From NCBI GenBank assembly GCA_002256535.1, contig NMUJ01000058.1, positions 1-8,895 on the forward strand: 8,895 nt of DNA, in the 5' to 3' direction. A program made the position numbers and the translations under genes. The notes under the pieces are model-generated. The model was given only the letters and a program-made list of their open reading frames with translations, searched no databases and had not been told where the DNA came from. Positions 6,508 to 8,895 of the stretch are shown one piece after another (positions within the stretch are counted from its first letter, which is position 1; the number at the start of each line of letters is the position of its first letter). Origin of the DNA: Caldifarciminota bacterium 4484_18. GTDB taxonomy: Bacteria; Hydrothermota; UBA3073; NMUJ01.

Positions 6508-8895
6508 TCAACGTTTTCTCACCCTACGCACCCCCTTCTTGCGGAATGTAACATATTCATCACCTATCACAATCTCATCCATAGCTTCACGTTTTGCACG
6601 TAAGCGCCACCGTACCACGTCCAACAAATTGCGTACCTCTTGTGGTAAAGAGCCAAACCTATCCCTGAGCTCGTCTTCAAATGTATCCACTTCACTTTTT
6701 AATTTAATTTCGTTCAATCTCCTGTAAAGTCCACTTTTCAATTCCGGTGGCACATAATCATCTGGAAAGTATGCATCCACCTTAAGTGTAATCTTGGGTT
6801 CATGTTCAACCACACGGTCGCCACGTAATTCATGAACCACTTCTTCCAGTAATTTCAGGTAGAGGTCGTAGCCGATCATGTTCATATAACCATGTTGTTC
6901 CCTGCCGAGTATGTTACCTGCACCCCTTATTTCCAGATCTTTAAGCGCTAATTTGAAACCTGCACCCAGTTCGGTATGCTTCAGGATAGCTGTCAGCCGG
7001 CGTCTTGCACGTGACGGCATGCTTTTTGGTACAACTAAGTAACAATAAGCTTGGACGTCACCCCTACCTACCCGGCCACGTAGCTGATGTAGATCAGCGA
7101 TACCGAACATATGAGCGTTATGAATAATGATGGTATTGACTGTTGGTATGTCAATACCGGAACCTATGATGTTGGTTGATAACAATACTGGAAACCTTTT
7201 ATGGTGGAAATCCAACATTATCTTTTCAAGTTCCTTGGGTTTCAGCCTACCATGTGCCACCCTTATCTCCACATCAGGTAACCAGCGTTTTAAAATATCA
7301 TGCAACACGTATATGGTCTCGATCCTATTGTGTACAAAATAGACCTGACCATCACGTGATAGTTCAAACCCCATCGCCCTGCGGATGAGGTTCGTATCCC
7401 ATGGTATAACCTGCGTAATTATAGGTAACCTACCCGGGGGTGGTGTCTCAAGCACCGATAATGCCCGTATGTTGTGTAACGCCATATACAGTGTACGCGG
7501 GATGGGGGTGGCTGATAATGATAGCACATCCACTTCTTTACGTAGACGTTTGAATCTCTCCTTCTGGCGTACACCGAACCTATGCTCTTCGTCGATTATT
7601 ACTAATCCAAGGTCTTTGAATTTAACATCATCACGTAACAACCTATGCGTCCCTATCACTATATCTATAATACCGTCACGCAAGCCGGCCAGTATTTCAC
7701 GTTCACGGCTTTTGGTAAACCTGGAGAGCATTTCAACTTTTACTGGGAACCTGGCCAACCTCTCCTTAAATGTATTGTAATGCTGTTCGGCCAAAATTGT
7801 TGTCGGCACAAGGATTGCCACCTGCTTGTAGGCCATGACAGCTTTAAATGCAGCCCTTACAGCTAATTCGGTTTTGCCGAACCCTACCTCACCACATACG
7901 AGCATGTCACGTTTGATCTCCTCCATGACTTTGAGCTGATCTGGTGTCTCTTCGTAGAGCTGATCTGGTGTCTCTTCGTATGGGAATGAAGCTTCGAGTT
8001 CCATCTGCCACTCTGTATCAGGTGGAAATGCATGCCCTTTCAACATCTCCCTCTCTGCATATAATTGTAGCAGCTCCTGCATAAACTTGTATATACCGGA
8101 TTTGGCACGTTTCTTACGTAACTCCCATAGGGGTGAACCCAGTTTAGATAGGGTTGGTTTGACCACACCAGGTGCAGAATATTTTTGTATCATATGCATC
8201 TTCTCAACTGGCACATATAGGCGATCGCCATCACGAAACCTCAGCAAGAAAGCATCGTACCGCTTACCCTCCACTTCGATGTTGGTTATGCCATCGAACT
8301 GCGCTATCCCATAATCTATGTGTACGACGTAATCACCTTTATGTAGGCACTTCATGTCGTCGATGGGTATACCTACGCTTTGATACGGGTGTGAAGGTGG
8401 GCGTACGCGCTTCTTGCCGAAGATATCATAGTACGTGAAGACGGCAAGTTTGAGTTCGTGCAATATGAAACCCTCCTCGATGGGGAGTGACACCATCTCG
8501 ATATCTGGGAATAGCTTGTGAAGTTTGTCGATTTCATCCCCTACACCTGAGATGAAGACACGATACTGTTTGAGTTGAGCCAACTTATCACGGAACATGG
8601 ATAGATCGCCAACAAATGCGGTTGTAGCACCAAAGTCGTAACCCTCACCTATTAGCAACCGATATGTGATAGGTAATCTTACATTATCGAGGATCACAGG
8701 TATGTCTATGTTTTTGATGAACTCATCAATCGTCAACGTACGTTCCCCTATGTCAGGTAATAACTGCGTGGATTGGATATGGTTGATCGAGCGTTGTGTT
8801 TCGGGGTGAAAGTAACGCAACGAATATACAGTATCGTCAGCGAACTCCACCCTTATGGGATAGGGTGCCTCGGGTGGGAATAGATCGACTATACT
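6508..8895 (-). CDS. mfd: Transcription-repair coupling factor Mfd (5' end beyond the window)
   Basis: Mfd pushes stalled RNA polymerase off DNA lesions and recruits UvrA. The 795 residues seen start in mid-protein: SIVDLFPPEAPYPIRVEF matches the D1b region, so the GTG at 8850 is an internal Val, not a start. Numbering from the window edge, a short D2/D3 region is followed by the RNA-polymerase-interacting CarD-like domain (about 183-240, LYVPVEKMHMIQKY), Walker A GEVGFGKT (335-342), VPTTILAEQHY, DEEH (435-438), SATPIPRT (461-468), GSGIDIP (578-584) and QLRGRVGR (604-611), then a D7 domain (DRFG at 745-748). Oddities are a duplicated YEETPDQL before Walker A, loss of the usual xxxxPMDR block, Gly in place of the Glu before GIDIP, a short D2/D3 region and a truncated D7 ending in KKGVRRVRKR. 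Confidence 0.94.
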   Translation of the reverse strand, partial: SIVDLFPPEAPYPIRVEFADDTVYSLRYFHPETQRSINHIQSTQLLPDIGERTLTIDEFIKNIDIPVILDNVRLPITYRLLIGEGYDFGATTAFVGDLSMFRDKLAQLKQYRVFISGVGDEIDKLHKLFPDIEMVSLPIEEGFILHELKLAVFTYYDIFGKKRVRPPSHPYQSVGIPIDDMKCLHKGDYVVHIDYGIAQFDGITNIEVEGKRYDAFLLRFRDGDRLYVPVEKMHMIQKYSAPGVVKPTLSKLGSPLWELRKKRAKSGIYKFMQELLQLYAEREMLKGHAFPPDTEWQMELEASFPYEETPDQLYEETPDQLKVMEEIKRDMLVCGEVGFGKTELAVRAAFKAVMAYKQVAILVPTTILAEQHYNTFKERLARFPVKVEMLSRFTKSREREILAGLRDGIIDIVIGTHRLLRDDVKFKDLGLVIIDEEHRFGVRQKERFKRLRKEVDVLSLSATPIPRTLYMALHNIRALSVLETPPPGRLPIITQVIPWDTNLIRRAMGFELSRDGQVYFVHNRIETIYVLHDILKRWLPDVEIRVAHGRLKPKELEKIMLDFHHKRFPVLLSTNIIGSGIDIPTVNTIIIHNAHMFGIADLHQLRGRVGRGDVQAYCYLVVPKSMPSRARRRLTAILKHTELGAGFKLALKDLEIRGAGNILGREQHGYMNMIGYDLYLKLLEEVVHELRGDRVVEHEPKITLKVDAYFPDDYVPPELKSGLYRRLNEIKLKSEVDTFEDELRDRFGSLPQEVRNLLDVVRWRLRAKREAMDEIVIGDEYVTFRKKGVRRVRKR
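7933..7980 (-). repeat. Perfect 24-bp tandem duplication inside mfd
   Basis: Two adjacent copies, 7933-7956 and 7957-7980, are identical over 24 bases. In protein they encode YEETPDQL twice in a row, the Q-motif region just before Walker A. Identity at every third base suggests a recent event or an assembly artefact. Confidence 0.95.

Larger units (their letters stand above)
5904..6508 (-). pseudogene. Broken WecA/TagO/MraY-family phosphoglycosyl transferase
   Basis: Intact members transfer a sugar-1-phosphate to undecaprenyl phosphate in the membrane. Two fragments remain. The first (6508 down to about 6250) has the N-terminal helix and KAGIHTYPVPSVGGIAV, the usual R-K-x-H..P.P..GG region. 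The second, one base out of frame (from about 6251), has FNFHPAKVFLGEVGSMFLG and FPITDVLWSIVRR. Everything between is missing, about 120 residues by comparison with TagO-type proteins, including the DD motif and NAxNLiDGLDGLA. The GDxGS aspartate is Glu. The C-terminal HxHH loop and last helices are also absent, because homology stops near 5979 and the frame then runs through comEC codons to a stop at 5904. The ATG at 6508 overlaps the mfd stop as TGATG. A single deletion whose length is not a multiple of three would explain both the gap and the frame change. Confidence 0.8.

Noticed and set aside
8848..8850. GTG as the start of mfd
   Set aside because: The frame stays open to the window edge, and the 15 residues upstream (IVDLFPPE...) match the conserved Mfd interior.

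Overview
The window is bacterial chromosome of middling GC by eye. It is packed almost without gaps: neighbouring genes overlap or sit within about 45 bases, and no gene-free stretch approaches 300 bases. The genes point to Bacteria (FabH, biotin protein ligase, Mfd, a WecA/MraY-type remnant, Shine-Dalgarno sites). ATA isoleucine codons and CGT/CGC arginine codons are common. I cannot name a phylum. Several proteins are clearly shorter than their families' norm, which fits a streamlined genome.

There are two convergent gene blocks. The plus-strand block (48-2420) holds a 59-residue membrane protein of unknown function, a CvpA-family membrane protein, FabH (the enzyme that starts fatty acid synthesis) and a compact biotin-protein ligase without a DNA-binding domain. 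These genes overlap by 4, 25 and 7 bases and so probably form one translationally coupled operon. FabH and BirA are functionally linked, because the ligase biotinylates acetyl-CoA carboxylase, which makes the malonyl group that FabH consumes.

The minus-strand block runs from the right edge down to 2338. In order of transcription it holds mfd (transcription-repair coupling factor, 5' end outside the window), a broken WecA/MraY-like phosphoglycosyl transferase, comEC (DNA uptake channel), a dGTPase-like HD phosphohydrolase and a Gx-transporter/heptaprenyl-diphosphate-synthase-component-I family membrane protein. The two blocks collide tail to tail, with birA and the Gx gene sharing 83 bases.

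Main points for a second look: (1) Mfd carries a perfect 24-bp tandem duplication of its Q-motif region, next to a loss of the 8 residues before Walker A, so the usual Q-to-lysine spacing is kept by the first copy. (2) The WecA-like gene has lost its catalytic middle and its C-terminus, and its frame is broken. (3) A perfect 10-bp hairpin followed by a T-run contains the comEC start codon. (4) The metallo-beta-lactamase-like C-terminus of ComEC has lost every metal-binding motif. (5) The dGTPase lacks a conserved internal block. I see no CRISPR array, tRNA, rRNA, transposase or prophage gene, and I do not claim a wholly new system here.
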